A DNA stretch of 64,000 nt from Amyelois transitella. Taxonomy: Eukaryota; Arthropoda; Insecta; Lepidoptera; Pyralidae. This document shows positions 24,601 to 36,100 of the stretch, one piece after another. The notes beneath the pieces are model-generated. The model did no database searches. It saw only the letters and a list, made by a program, of their open reading frames with translations, and had not been told where the DNA came from. Where the stretch lies: assembly GCF_032362555.1 (NCBI RefSeq), contig NC_083520.1, positions 744,001 to 808,000 of the forward strand, in the 5' to 3' direction. The position numbers were made by a program, and so were the translations under genes. The first letter of the stretch is position 1, and every line of letters starts with the position of its first letter.

Positions 24601-27600
24601 CATACATACGTACATAAAATCACGCCTTTTTCCCGGAGGGGTAGGCAGAGGCTACCTCTTTCCACTTGCCACGATCTCTGCATACTTTCTTCGCTTCATC
24701 CACATTCATAACTCTCTTCATGCAAGCTACTTTTGATCTGACCAGTGTTTCATCATATGAATAAATAAAAGAATTTGGTGGCAGTAACACCTACCCGGCC
24801 TAACTTAAAATACATACATTACACATTGGTTGCACACCTTAAAAAAAGAGGTTCCCATTTTCACTTAACAAAATCCTAAGAACCACATGGAAAATAAAAA
24901 CAATTGTCTTTATTTTCCATGTGGGTCATGTTCAGCATGATATACAATTACAAAGACTAGATATCACTCAAGTCACTGTACCGTTTATGTGATAAGACTT
25001 GCATACATACATATACTTTATACCATACAGGGTTTGACACAACCAATGGCTTGCAAATACTGAAAGTTACGTAAAGCTGTACGACTTATTTATAGAATTG
25101 AGATTGAAATATTGACATAGATAGAGAAATGTGAATAGAGAAAGTGTGCCGTGTGGTTCCCGGCATCAATATAAAAAAGAATGGGACCACTCCATCTCTT
25201 TCCCATGGATGTCGTAAAAGGCGACTAAGGGATAGGCTTGTGAACTTGGGATTCTTTTTTGGGCGATGGGCTGGCAACCTGTCACTGTTTGAATCTCAAT
25301 TCTATCATTAAGCCAGGGAGCTGAACGTGGCCATTCAGTCTATTCGAGACTGTTGGCTCTGTCTACCCCGCAAGGGATATAGACGTGACCATATGTATGT
25401 ATGTATTTATAGAGAAATGTTTTATAATCATATTCCTTAAGAGGTAAAAGAAATATTACCTGTCCTTCCTCTTGATGCCTTCTCCAATGGCATTGACGGA
25501 TATCGACGAAGTGTTGGTCGCCAGGATTGTATGTTCCGGGACCAGCTGGAATATACAAACAATTTTTGTTAATTAGGATCAGTCCCTTAATTATTAAAAT
25601 TGCTTTTGTGCGATCTTAGCCACCTTGGGACTTTCCAGAAGCTTATGTTACTCTTGAAGGTCTAATCTATACATACATACATACACATGGTCACGTCTAT
25701 ATCCCTTGCGGGGTAGACAGAGCCAACAGTCTTTTCAAAAACTGAATGGCCAGGTTCAGCTATTTGGCTTAATGATAGAATTGAAATTCAATCCCAAATT
25801 TGTAAGTCTATTCCTTAGTCGCCTTTTACGACATCCATGGGAAAGAGATAGAGTGGTCCTATTCTTTTTTGTATTGGTGCCGGAAACCACAGGGCACGTC
25901 TAATCTATCTAAATTTCGTCAAAATCTGTCCAGTAGTTTTTGAGTTTATTTATTACAAACAAAAACACAAATAATTTCTCTTTATAAGTATGGAAGACTC
26001 GTAAGCATATAAGATACATGAAAAAATGCTTCATTAATATAGATAATACGTACATATATACTATATCCCTTGAAGGATAGACAGAGCCAACAGTCTGAAG
26101 ACTGATTGTGCAATACTAGGTTTAAACAATTCTAATTAGATTTAAAATTATAATGTGATACTAAGTAGGTACCTTTATGTATAAGTTTGTATGTCTATTA
26201 ATACATAATAAATGTTTGCAACGTTCGAAAGGGCAAATATGAAGATCTGTTATACATAATATTTAAGACCTTGTTGTACTCATATTATGCAAATAAAAGT
26301 TTGAATTTGAATTTGATAGAATAGGTTCAGCTATTAAGAATATATTTGATATAGATAATTCCAGTCTTTTGGGAATGTCGGCTCTATCCATAAGGGATAA
26401 AGATGTTATATTAATGTAAGTATATTGAGATAAGTACTTCTGGGATGTATATTAAGATATGTACAGGAGGTCTTCAGTCAAAAGTACAGTATTAAAAATG
26501 ATTAGATAAAGTTATTTACACTTTTTATCTGTTTTTAAGCCATGATTATATGTCGACTTTGGCCACCAACTACTACATATGCATTCATCCACAATTTAGA
26601 TTTAAGAGATCATACATACATACATATCATCATGTCTATATCCCTTACGGGGTAGACAGAGCCAACAGTCTTGGAAAGACTGAATGGCCACATTCAGCTA
26701 TTTGGCTTAATGATAGAATTGAGATTCAAATAGTGACAGGTTGCTAGCCTGTCGCCTAAAAAAGAATCCCAAGTTTGTAAGCCTATCCCTTAGTCGCCTT
26801 TTACGAAATCCATGGGAAAGAGATGGAGTGGTCCTATTCTTTTTTTTATTAGTGCCGGGAACCACACGGCACTTTAAGAGATCCATATTTGTAAATTGGT
26901 ATTTGGTGAAAATGCTGCAGTGTTGTTGATTTAAGTGATGTGACGTCAATAAGTGATACCTTGTATCCAATTTTGGAAATAAATTAATTCTGTTCTAAAA
27001 ATAGATTGTTATTCAAAACTTTCAAAAATTTCACAATGACTTTGCATAAATAAAAGCATTACATCCCATTCCCTCATACTTAATAAAAAAATCTTAAGAA
27101 TGCTATGGAACAAAGTAAAATGTGAATAGGCAACAAAAAAATAAACTTACTTTCGAATTATAACATTAGTTAAGATTGATGAAAGAAGAAAAGAGATGTT
27201 TTTTTTTATGTGTGTAAAAAAAATATTATTTACACACATACATAAAATCATGTTAGCCTATATCTTAACAATTATGTATGATATTTTTACCTGATCGAGC
27301 TTATTGAAAAGCTCTTGTTTAACATCAAGTTTCTCAACAATAGCCTCTATAATCAGATCAGCTTTCACTCCATCTTCAATCTGTGTGGATGTTTTAATCC
27401 TAGAGAATGAGTCTCTGACAAAATTCTCTACTTTAGCAGCGTCATCCTTGAAGGTTTTCTTCCCAATCCGCCCCAAATTGGTCTGGATAGATTTTTGTGC
27501 CTTTTCCAGCAATTCAGGTTTTATATCCACTATGGTAACATTTTGTCCTGCCTGTGCCGCCACCTAAAAACAAATCTTAATTTTTAATTTACATTCCACA

Positions 27601-27827
27601 TTTAAATTAAGAAAAGAGTATGTTTATCTCTGACCTCAAATTTATGTTTGTTTGAGACAACAAATTCAATAAATACTTTAGGTGCAAAGTCCAAATAAAT
27701 AGAAAATATTTACCTGAGCAATGCCGGAGCCCATTAAGCCCCCGCCGACAACCGTTATGGTTTTAATTGCATTTCGTGTCGAGGAACTAGAAAAGTTTCT
27801 TGAGGCACCAACTAATAACTTGTTCAT
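21621..27827 (-). CDS. Hadh: Mitochondrial 3-hydroxyacyl-CoA dehydrogenase paralogue A, five exons
   Basis: Exons: 27827-27714, 27563-27291, 25545-25460, 23845-23631 and 21865-21621, all with AG/GT and matching phase, about 310 aa. The enzyme oxidises L-3-hydroxyacyl-CoA with NAD+ in mitochondrial beta-oxidation. The N-terminus ([15 protein letters not shown]) looks like a transit peptide. Next come [13 protein letters not shown] (NAD-binding glycine loop), [18 protein letters not shown] and [14 protein letters not shown] (catalytic His and Glu), then [14 protein letters not shown] and a C-terminal domain ending [12 protein letters not shown]. An in-frame ATG at 27875 would add 16 residues; I chose 27827 because paralogue B starts at the equivalent place. 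Exons 1, 3 and 4 have exactly the same lengths as in paralogue B. A second terminal exon lies at 19681-19428. Introns carry many SINE and LINE pieces. Confidence 0.9.
21925..22110 (-). mobile_element. tRNA-derived SINE, head truncated
   Basis: Reverse-oriented copy ending in the CATCATGCCCTGGCC-type region; the box B part (GGGATTCGAACCC on plus) is present, the box A part is lost. It lies in Hadh-A intron 4. Confidence 0.7.
22145..22340 (+). mobile_element. TATG-tailed SINE-like element, head truncated
   Basis: Body from 'aacttgggattctt' to 'ccccgtaagggataaagacg', diverged from the consensus of neighbouring copies. Confidence 0.6.
22610..22830 (+). mobile_element. LINE 3'-end fragment
   Basis: Encodes [20 protein letters not shown] through AYPSGKEA and stop, then the TATG tail. 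Flanks share AATAATGTG. Located in Hadh-A intron 4. Confidence 0.8.
23172..23206. repeat. Perfect 16-bp hairpin, 3-nt loop
   Basis: Arms 23172-23187 and 23191-23206 are exact reverse complements (AATCGACCTTATATTA). Confidence 0.65.
23390..23620 (+). mobile_element. tRNA-derived SINE abutting the Hadh-A exon 4 donor
   Basis: Box A-like TGGCGCAGCGGT, box B-like GGGTTCGAATCCC, body and TTTGTCCCGTATATATG end. Its end lies about 10 nt from the donor of exon 4 (exon ends 23631, GT at 23630-23629). Confidence 0.85.
23922..24275 (-). mobile_element. TATG-tailed SINE-like element split by ~85 bp of foreign sequence
   Basis: Reverse-oriented copy whose body stops at 'gaaaaaagatggag' (about 24146) and resumes at 'gatcctattcttttttg' (about 24237). 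The intervening sequence is AT-rich with repeated AGTAA. It lies in Hadh-A intron 3. Confidence 0.65.
24440..24753. mobile_element. SINE-like element interrupted by a reverse LINE fragment
   Basis: A plus-oriented SINE-like copy runs to about 24599. A minus-oriented LINE 3' end (about 24600-24742, AYPSGK region with CATA tail) follows, flanked by the duplication CAGTGTTTCAT at 24589-24599 and 24743-24753. This is a clear LINE-into-SINE nesting. Confidence 0.75.
25140..25405 (+). mobile_element. TATG-tailed SINE-like element, near full length
   Basis: Full head and tail, in Hadh-A intron 3. It ends about 55 bp before the exon 3 donor. Confidence 0.8.
25673..25895 (-). mobile_element. TATG-tailed SINE-like element
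   Basis: Reverse-oriented copy with the CATA repeat at its start, internally shortened. It lies in Hadh-A intron 2. Confidence 0.75.
26605..26875 (-). mobile_element. TATG-tailed SINE-like element, near full length
   Basis: Reverse-oriented, complete from the CATA repeat to the GTGCCGTGTGG head, in Hadh-A intron 2. A related tail fragment lies at 26040-26110. Confidence 0.8.
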
Positions 27828-29063
27828 CGTAAAAAAAGTTAATGCACTTGGCGAAAGACACGGAATGAATGGCAAAAACTGGAACCAGACGACTTGTAAA
27901 CAACTAGCGAGCGTTCAAGTGTAAATGCTTGGCGGTTGGTCGAATAAAATTATCATAACTGATAATGTAATGTGCAGTTGCTTACCCATAATAAACAGGT
28001 TTATGGCGAGATGATAACACAACACTGAACATATTGATAAGATAAAATGATAGTAGAAATAACACTGAAAATATGAAGGTTCAAAAATAAATAATATTAC
28101 AATTTATTTCGATAAAATAAAATAGAATGGAGTTCGCGACTGTAGAAATTGAGATTCTTGTTTTGTTGATTTTGTTTATTATAAATGTCAATGTCAATAT
28201 GTGACATTTGTTTGTAGTACACAGGGATGACGATCTGAGATTAATTAATCAAAAATCGATTGTTCATGTCCAAAAAATCGATATGTTAAGTCGATGTGCA
28301 GTACTGAAACGTTGAAAAATGTCATGCGATTTTTTTTTAATTTATATATGAAGTATTTTGAAAACAAATTTACATTATAAATGCAAACTTGAAAAAATCA
28401 TATCTTTTTGGAAAAAATCACCATACCTAGAGTGAAATAAACACGTGGAAGATGAAGAAAGCAAAGACGTTGTGAAATGAAAGCGTCTATGTTTAAAAAT
28501 AAAAGCGTAGTAATAACCAAACATCATTGGATAAAGTTTTTGTCATTATTTTCACTTTAAAATACGACATGATAAAAACCGGATCCCAAAATCCAAAGCA
28601 GGTGGTAAGAGAGAGAGAGAACAAACCACTGTATAGTTAAATGTATAAATTTTGATTCGAGAATCCAGAATAATATTATTATACTTATATAAAGTGGTTG
28701 TGAAAAAAACGCTTCTCATACCGGCAAAATAGAAGCAAGGAAGAGAAGATAAAAGTAATTGTCACTGTCAATATGACTTCACTTCTCCCTCGTCACCACA
28801 CATCATCATTCATTCTCCAACATATCTCTAGTCTTCTATTTCTCTCTGGCAGTATTGTTAAGACAGGGATGGCAACAAATATGTAGCGATCTTCGGGCGA
28901 CAATCGCTATACGCTTGTTTTCATCTCATCAATTGGTACCGGCCGGTTTGGACTTGAACTTTGGATTTTCATAACTTTTAATATTTTTTTTTCAGTTTTT
29001 TACTCGTAATATCTTAAGAATAATTAGAAGTGAAGCAGACATTAAGTGTATTTAAACTTTAAA
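27828..29063. promoter_or_regulatory. Shared divergent promoter interval of the two Hadh genes
   Basis: 1.2 kb between the two start codons, which point away from each other. AT-rich and free of the dense repeats seen in the introns. Both promoters and 5' untranslated regions must lie here unless upstream exons exist. No unambiguous TATA or initiator could be fixed by eye. Confidence 0.55.
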
Positions 29064-31626
29064 ATGAACCAATTCGGAGTAATAGTAAGAAATTTCTCAA
29101 GTTCCAATGCAGTACAAAGTGCAATCAAAAATGTAACTGTTATTGGAGGAGGCCTTATGGGCTCTGGCATTGCTCAGGTAAATAAATTATCAGCTTTGTA
29201 AATATACTTTTTACTAAAATACTTAATTACTCGCAAAGGTCCAAGAATCACCAATAAAGTTTACTTACTGTAAACTTTAACATTCACCTTCTTTTATTAT
29301 ATTAAAAATGCCTTTGCCACCTACTTCCAGGTGACAGCCCAGGCTGGCCAAAATGTGACCCTTGTGGACGTGAGCTCCGATGTCCTGGCTAAAGCCCAGA
29401 AGTCCATCGCCAACAACCTGGGTAGGGTCGCGAAGAAGGTTTACAAAGACAACCCGGCCGAAGGTGAGAAGTTTGTCTCCGAGGCTTTGGGGAGGATCAA
29501 GACATCCACAGACCCCGTGGAGCCTGCGAAGACTTCGGACTTGGTGGTGGAAGCCATAGTTGAGAACATAGATGTGAAGCATAAGCTGTTCAAACAACTT
29601 GATGATGTAAGTTTACGTATGAATAAATTCTTTGGTCTGGAATAAATTCTCTGGGCCTTACTTATACAGAAAGTGACCAATTACATGAATATTTTTATTA
29701 ATTAGTTACTAAGATAAGCATACAGCAATATCTATAATCTATTTTATTTATAATTTTCCTAAGGTTTAAAGTCCAATTATTCACTGATTCATTCTTAAGT
29801 CTATAGCATAGAATTTTCAAAATTGGATAGAAAGTATCACTTATTGACGTCAACATTCATCTATGCAACATCTATCTTGCTCTGCACCAATGCCAATCTC
29901 CTGTTTGGTTTACTTCCACCCAAAGGTTGACTGGAAGAGATTGCATTAGCGATAATTCTGCTTTTGTACCATCTCTGTCTGTTTTGTATGTTTTATTCTT
30001 TTGCTGCAATAAAGAGTTCTATCTATCTATCTATGGGTTCAAGGGTCAAATTTTATTTACAATATGTAAGGTGTTACTCATATTTCGTCTTGAACTGACC
30101 CATGATTTGATTAAAGGAAACTCAGAATAAAAGCAGGAGAAATCTATATAGGTATTTAGACTTGAAATCTTAAATCACAAACATTCGGAGAATAACAGTT
30201 GTAACCCTTCTTTTATCTCCAGGCAGCTCCGGCACACACAATTTTGGCGTCCAACACATCATCACTCTCAATCAATGAAATTTCTTCTGTGGTCAAGAGG
30301 AAAGACAAGTAAGTCATATTTCTTATTAAACCTTAATATTTATAACCTAATATAGCAGGTTATTGATTAATAACTTATGTAAAAAGGGACCTGCCTCCAA
30401 TTGAAATTCTCCTTTGTTGAAGTCTGTAAAATTTCACAAAACATTCTCCTAAGTGTTAAAAACACTTTCCTGAAAACCAAATCAATATAGTTCAGATATA
30501 CATATATAATTGTGGACAAACATACATACATACAGGTGAAACTGAGAACCAGTTTTATTTTGAGGCGGTTTAAAAAGGAGGATATTGTTTCTCTCATCTT
30601 TGTGTGTTCACTTTATCTGATTTGGTTGCATCTTCCACCACTGTATGCATTTATATGTAAGACATAATATGTCTACATGTTTTCTAGAGATGGGCCTTGA
30701 CATCTGGTACACAGTTAACTTCTGCACATGTCATTGTTATCATCATTTTTTTTTTATTAAAAAAAAATTCTAGATTTGGTGGCCTCCATTTCTTCAACCC
30801 AGTACCCGTGATGCGACTGTTGGAAGTGGTCCGTGGCGCGGAGACCTCGGAGGAGACTTACAAGAGCATGATGGCGTGGGGCAAGTCCGTGGGGAAGACT
30901 TGTGTTACGTGCAAAGACACCCCGGGATTCGTGGTCAACAGGCTGCTGGTGCCTTACATCTGTGAGGCGGTCAGGATGTACGAGAGAGGTAACGCTCATT
31001 CTAATTTGAAGTACACAGACTCATAAATGAAATAGGTAGAAATTAAAATAGAACAGAAATTAATTCATTTACAAATTACTTACATTAATTACAAAATTTA
31101 AAGCTGACAGTTGATTTAAATAATAAAAAAGAGAATATGACCACTCCATCTACCATGGGTCTCGTTAAAGGAGACTAAGGGGTAGGCTTATGAACTTGGG
31201 CTTTTTTTAGGCGATGGGCTACCAACCAGAAACTATTTGACACTCACTCCTATCACTAAGTCACATCTGAACATGGTCTATTAGTCTCGAAATGAAAGTA
31301 TACTATATGAAGATTTAAGAAGACAGGGGCACATTGTGCTTTGTGTAGTGCTATGTTTTGTAATAAGTCTGCTCTCTCTACCAGGGGACGCCTCAGCCCG
31401 CGACATTGACGTAGCCATGAAACTAGGGGCCGGGTACCCCATGGGGCCTCTGGAATTAGCTGACTATGTGGGTCTGGACACCAACAAGTTTATCCTGGAC
31501 GGCTGGCACAAGAAGTTCCCGGACCAGGCTCTCTTCAAACCCATCCCGTTGTTGAACAAACTAGTGTCAGAAGGAAAGTTGGGTGTCAAGACAGGGGAAG
31601 GATTCTACAAGTATGATAAGAAATAA
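29064..31626 (+). CDS. Hadh: Mitochondrial 3-hydroxyacyl-CoA dehydrogenase paralogue B, five exons, 310 aa
   Basis: Exons 29064-29177, 29331-29606, 30223-30308, 30774-30988 and 31385-31626, with consensus splice sites and continuous phase. Function as for paralogue A: NAD-dependent oxidation of 3-hydroxyacyl-CoA in mitochondria. Visible motifs: N-terminal VRNFSSSN (transit-peptide-like), [46 protein letters not shown] with the catalytic His and Glu, [16 protein letters not shown], and a C-terminal domain with [21 protein letters not shown] and [12 protein letters not shown]. The length matches the roughly 310-residue family. Introns are short and mostly clean, unlike those of paralogue A. Codons look more GC-biased in exons 2, 4 and 5 than in paralogue A. 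Confidence 0.93.
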
Positions 31627-31721
31627 GTGAAGTTGTTTGAAGAATATTTATTTAGAAGTGTGCTGTTATATCGTTGGTTAATCGTGAATTTAATATACAA
31701 ATGTTATGATGTATTTTAATC

Positions 31722-31727
31722 AATAAA
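31722..31727 (+). terminator. Polyadenylation signal of Hadh paralogue B
   Basis: AATAAA 96 nt after the stop codon, followed by T-rich sequence. Confidence 0.65.
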
Positions 31728-33122
31728 GTCTGAATCAGTTTTTTCAGTTTTAATATTGACAGTGTAAATACCTATAACATGTGAAATAAAACTAGTATCT
31801 ATGTACTCTATATCCCATCCTACGTATTTAATAGACAGCAGATAAATGGAAGAAGAAGAAGCATTACATTTAATCATGTAAACATACTGGATCGTTGTCA
31901 GGTCAGGGAGTAGAAAGAAATAAATAACAGAATCATTATGACAAAAAACGGGAACTCTGAATCAAATGATAACTGTACTTTGGTCTCAGTCATAACAAAT
32001 CGCAAACGAGGTACTAACATTCTCGATACTTTGCGACGCGGGAGCTCGACCTGACAATTTCGTGAAATGACGCCAAAAATTCAATACAAATTTCATCACG
32101 GACATAACCGCACTGTTTTAATAGTACAAAATATATTGTACTCTATCTCGAAAAACTACGGCTATAGCCGCGGAGCGGTTATGACGTGTATGACACTCCG
32201 GTGTTTGCGTTTAGGTATGTTTTGAGATTTTTTTTTAATACTTAAATTTGACGGTAGCGAAAGTTGAGTAGATCACAGATTGCCAGTATCTAAATCTTGG
32301 CCTATACGATGATTCCATAGTCATGGCTCGGTTATCACCGTAGCTCCGTTTATACCATCTTTTTTAGAGACAGCATTTGCCGTACTGTCAATTTTCGAAT
32401 TTTAGCGAGTACTGCTATAACAGTTCCGCGCCGCAAATTGTTAACCTGAGTATCATAATTCACTCAAATCTAGGTGTTTACGTGTGATGCCCGGATCATT
32501 CAAAAGGCGAATAACGCGGCAGTATCTGCTGAAAGCCTCAAAAAGCGCAAATATGTACGTTTTTCTAATAACTATATTTTTGAGACTTGGGTGGAGACCT
32601 TGGATCAATGGGATCCATCAGCTTTTCATTTATTTTCTTAGAGCCCGATCGAGGTATCTCGTCAGTAAATTTTTACGGTGACCGAAGACGCGAGTGACAC
32701 AAAAAAAAACATTTAAAATAATAATCTTATATGTATTCAATAAACATAATTAATACTTAACCATACTCCTATAAATACGAAATACAAAAGCATTTTAACC
32801 AAAGACCGTAGCTCATAAACTAGCATAGCCAGCAAACGGTGTAAAAGCAAAGAAAAATATAGTGTGTCAACTGCTTGTCTTAGGGCTTTTATAAATTTAG
32901 AATGCTTTTAGGCGATGGGCTAGTAACCTTGTCAGTCACTATCTGAATATCATTATTTATTTATGAAGGTTTCAGAAATTTTACCGACTTCAAATAAGGA
33001 GGATATTGATTTGGCTAAACTGCAATATAATTTAAATAGACAAACTAAACTCAAGAGTTCAAGAGTTGCCTATGCTTAAAATGCTTTTACAAATCATGTT
33101 TTTCTTAAGCCTAACTTATAGA
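31728..33122. other. Intergenic stretch between Hadh-B and the Taf9 3' end
   Basis: Converging gene ends. Contains a decayed retroelement relic (32484-32670) and a SINE scrap at about 32900-32945. A minus-strand AATAAA at 32956-32961 would suit the Taf9 3' end. Confidence 0.5.
32484..32670 (+). pseudogene. Second relic of the retroelement coding tail seen at 1.4-2.6 kb
   Basis: One frame reads SLKKRKYVRFSNNYIFETWV, then ETLDQWDPSAFHLF, before a stop, parallel to [24 protein letters not shown] at the first locus. Short and clearly inactive. Probably the same ancient element family. Confidence 0.5.
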
Positions 33123-36100
33123 CTAGAGATCATAATCATCGTCTTCTCTCTTCCGCTTCTGTGCGTGTTGTTCGTCCACCTCCATCTTGACGGGGCCGGC
33201 AGGCGGACCCGCAGTCACCCTCACTGCTGGCTTCGCCACTACCTGAGATTAAAAAAGGTTTTATGTATGTAATTTTTTTTCACAAATTTGACCTGATCCA
33301 TTTATCTGTATAAGATCTAAATATGAGATCATGTTGGAGAGACAAACCCCTTTAGTCGCAGTATATGATATTCGCAAAACATCATAAGAGCAAGACATTA
33401 TAATCTCAAAATAGCACATTCTCAAAATATGATATTCTCAAAATATCATAATAGCTAGATATCATATTCGCGAATCATAATGTTCCCAATACATCATATT
33501 TGCAAAAAAGCTAATACTCAGGAAATCATATTCAATCAAATATCATATTCGCATTTCACGATATTTTTGATCCAAAAGTAACATCAGCTACAATAAAACC
33601 AAGACTGCGTTTAATTGATTCTTGTCCTAAAACGTGGTACTGGCTGGCCATTTATTTTCCTTTATTATTTATGACTAATAATGACAGGAAAAACGTCAAC
33701 TTTGATTAAACATATTATTTATTGCCTCAGAGGGTAAAATACTTTGCTTTAATTAGTGTTTCTCTGCTTAGGCATAAATATGGAACAATTCAAATGTAAT
33801 AATAATGAAATAAAGTTCATCAAAAGTCAAAAAAATAAACCGGTGTTACTCTATCAGGGATACAGGTACAATTTCTATTTAAAAAACAAATCTGGGACGA
33901 CAAACTGGCGGTGTTCTAAGCAACAAGAATGCAGAACGTCAATAACTCTCAACGCCAACAATGAAATTATCAGACCCGCTAAGCATGTCTGTGATTCTCC
34001 CAATTTTACAAGCAACCTAATAGATTTGATTGTTGATGACTGTAAGAATGAGGTGTGCACCAATTTTACTTCTGCGCAAAAGATTTTTGAGAACAATATT
34101 TTAAAACACGATTTCAAGGGTCAAGAACATGAAATACCAATATTTGCGTCAAAAAAAGATACTCTGTACAGAGCTAGAAATAAATATTTAAATATGGATA
34201 ACTTGAAAAAAGACTCATTTAACATAAGACTTCCAGATAACTTAGTAGGAGATTTCTATTTATACGACGTACATGAATCATTTGGCCGTATTATATTTTT
34301 TTCAATGTTGACACGTGCAGAGATACGTGAATATTTAAAAACGGTATCAAGTATTTACGGAGACGGTACGTTTAAGATTGTACCTAAGCCGTATTATCAA
34401 CTATACAGCTTACATGTCGACGTGGCACGTACTGAAGAAACAATTAATTTTATTCCAATAATTTTTGCTTTACTTCCCAACAAACAGCAAAAAACGTACG
34501 AGTGCTTTTTTTCTATACTTAAACTACAATTCGGATTGAACTTAAATATGTACAAGTGCGATTACGAACTGCCTGTTGTTAAAGCTGTAAACCAGGTATT
34601 CCCAAATGCAACCGTCAAAGGCTGCTATTATCACTTTTGCAACGCTGTTTTCAAAAAAAGCAAAGAATTCGATCTCTCTGCAGAAAATCGAAAAATTGTG
34701 CAATATTGTTCATTGTTACCACTGCTACCATCAAATTTGATACCGGAGACATTCTACACGATTATGGAAATGTCATCACGAGACCGAGACATTAATAAAT
34801 TTCTTGATTATTTTAATAATCAGTGGATGAAAAAGATAAGCAGTTCTATATTAAGCTGTTATGATCAAAAAAACAGAACTACAAATGGAGTCGAAGGATG
34901 GCATCGCCGAATTAATAGTAAAATTCCTAAAAAGCCAACATTGTATCAATTTATAGCATTAATGAAAAAAGAAGCAAAAATACAAAAAGTAAAACTAGAA
35001 AGAAACAATTTACATTTTGCTGACAAGAAACGAAATAAAAAAACGATAGACAAAAATAAAAAAATTAAAAGTATCGTCAATGATTGTGTACTTAAAACAA
35101 TAAGTCTTCCGGTATGTCTAAAACGGTTAAGTGTTTTACAGAAATATTAGTAGTAAATATATTTTGAATATAATTAATAATAATAAGAATATTTTTTATT
35201 TTGTTTTTTGTAATAAGAATAAATAATTTGTTTTGTAATACCTAACAAATAATACTATGTTTCGAAATAATATATCTACCATTTCCAGCACTTCCAGCGG
35301 TCACCTCCTCCGCTCTTTTTTGTCTAGCTACATAAATTTTTGTCATATATCGTAATATATCAATTACATATGCCTTACTGTACTTAGAATATAATGTTTT
35401 GAGCTTATCATATTTTGCGAGTGTGGTATATTGCGAAAATCATATTTCGTGAATGTGTTTTTACGAGAATCTTATGTCTAGCTATTATGATATTTTGAGA
35501 ATATCATATTTTGAGAATGTGCTATTTTGAGATTATAATGTCTTGCTCTTATGATGTTTTGCGAATATCATATACTGCGACTAAAGGGACAAACCTCTGA
35601 GTTTTAGAGGTATTTTTTTATGGTTTCATATTTGATGATTTTTTTATGATTGTTTTAACATTTGAAGGCCTCTGTGGTGCAGAGGTAGTTTGTGACATTG
35701 GAAGTCCCGGGTTAGAATCCTGGCCAGAGCATGAACAAAGAACTTTTTCTGATTGGCCTGGGTCTTGGATGTTTATCTTTACAAGTATTTATTATCGTTG
35801 ACTTAGTATCTCATAACACAAGTCTCAAACTTACATCGAGGCTAACAAGGCAATCTGTGTAATTTGTCCCGTTTATTAAAAAAAAGATTCATGTCCTGTC
35901 TCTGCCACTCATCTTGTATGTTACTTAGATCAAAGGTGACTTATAATAAAATATCTTTTATATTACTGAGTACTTCAATTTTAACCACTAGCCTGGTAAA
36001 TAAGTATATCTCTAATCCAAACCTAGGGGTTTACTATCAGCCAGTTAGTTGAAGTGTAGCTATTTCTTAAAATAATATGTCCAAGCATAAAGTTTTGTTG

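Noticed and set aside
29277..29680. Minus-strand frames opposite Hadh-B exon 2
   Set aside because: Antisense shadows of a conserved coding exon.
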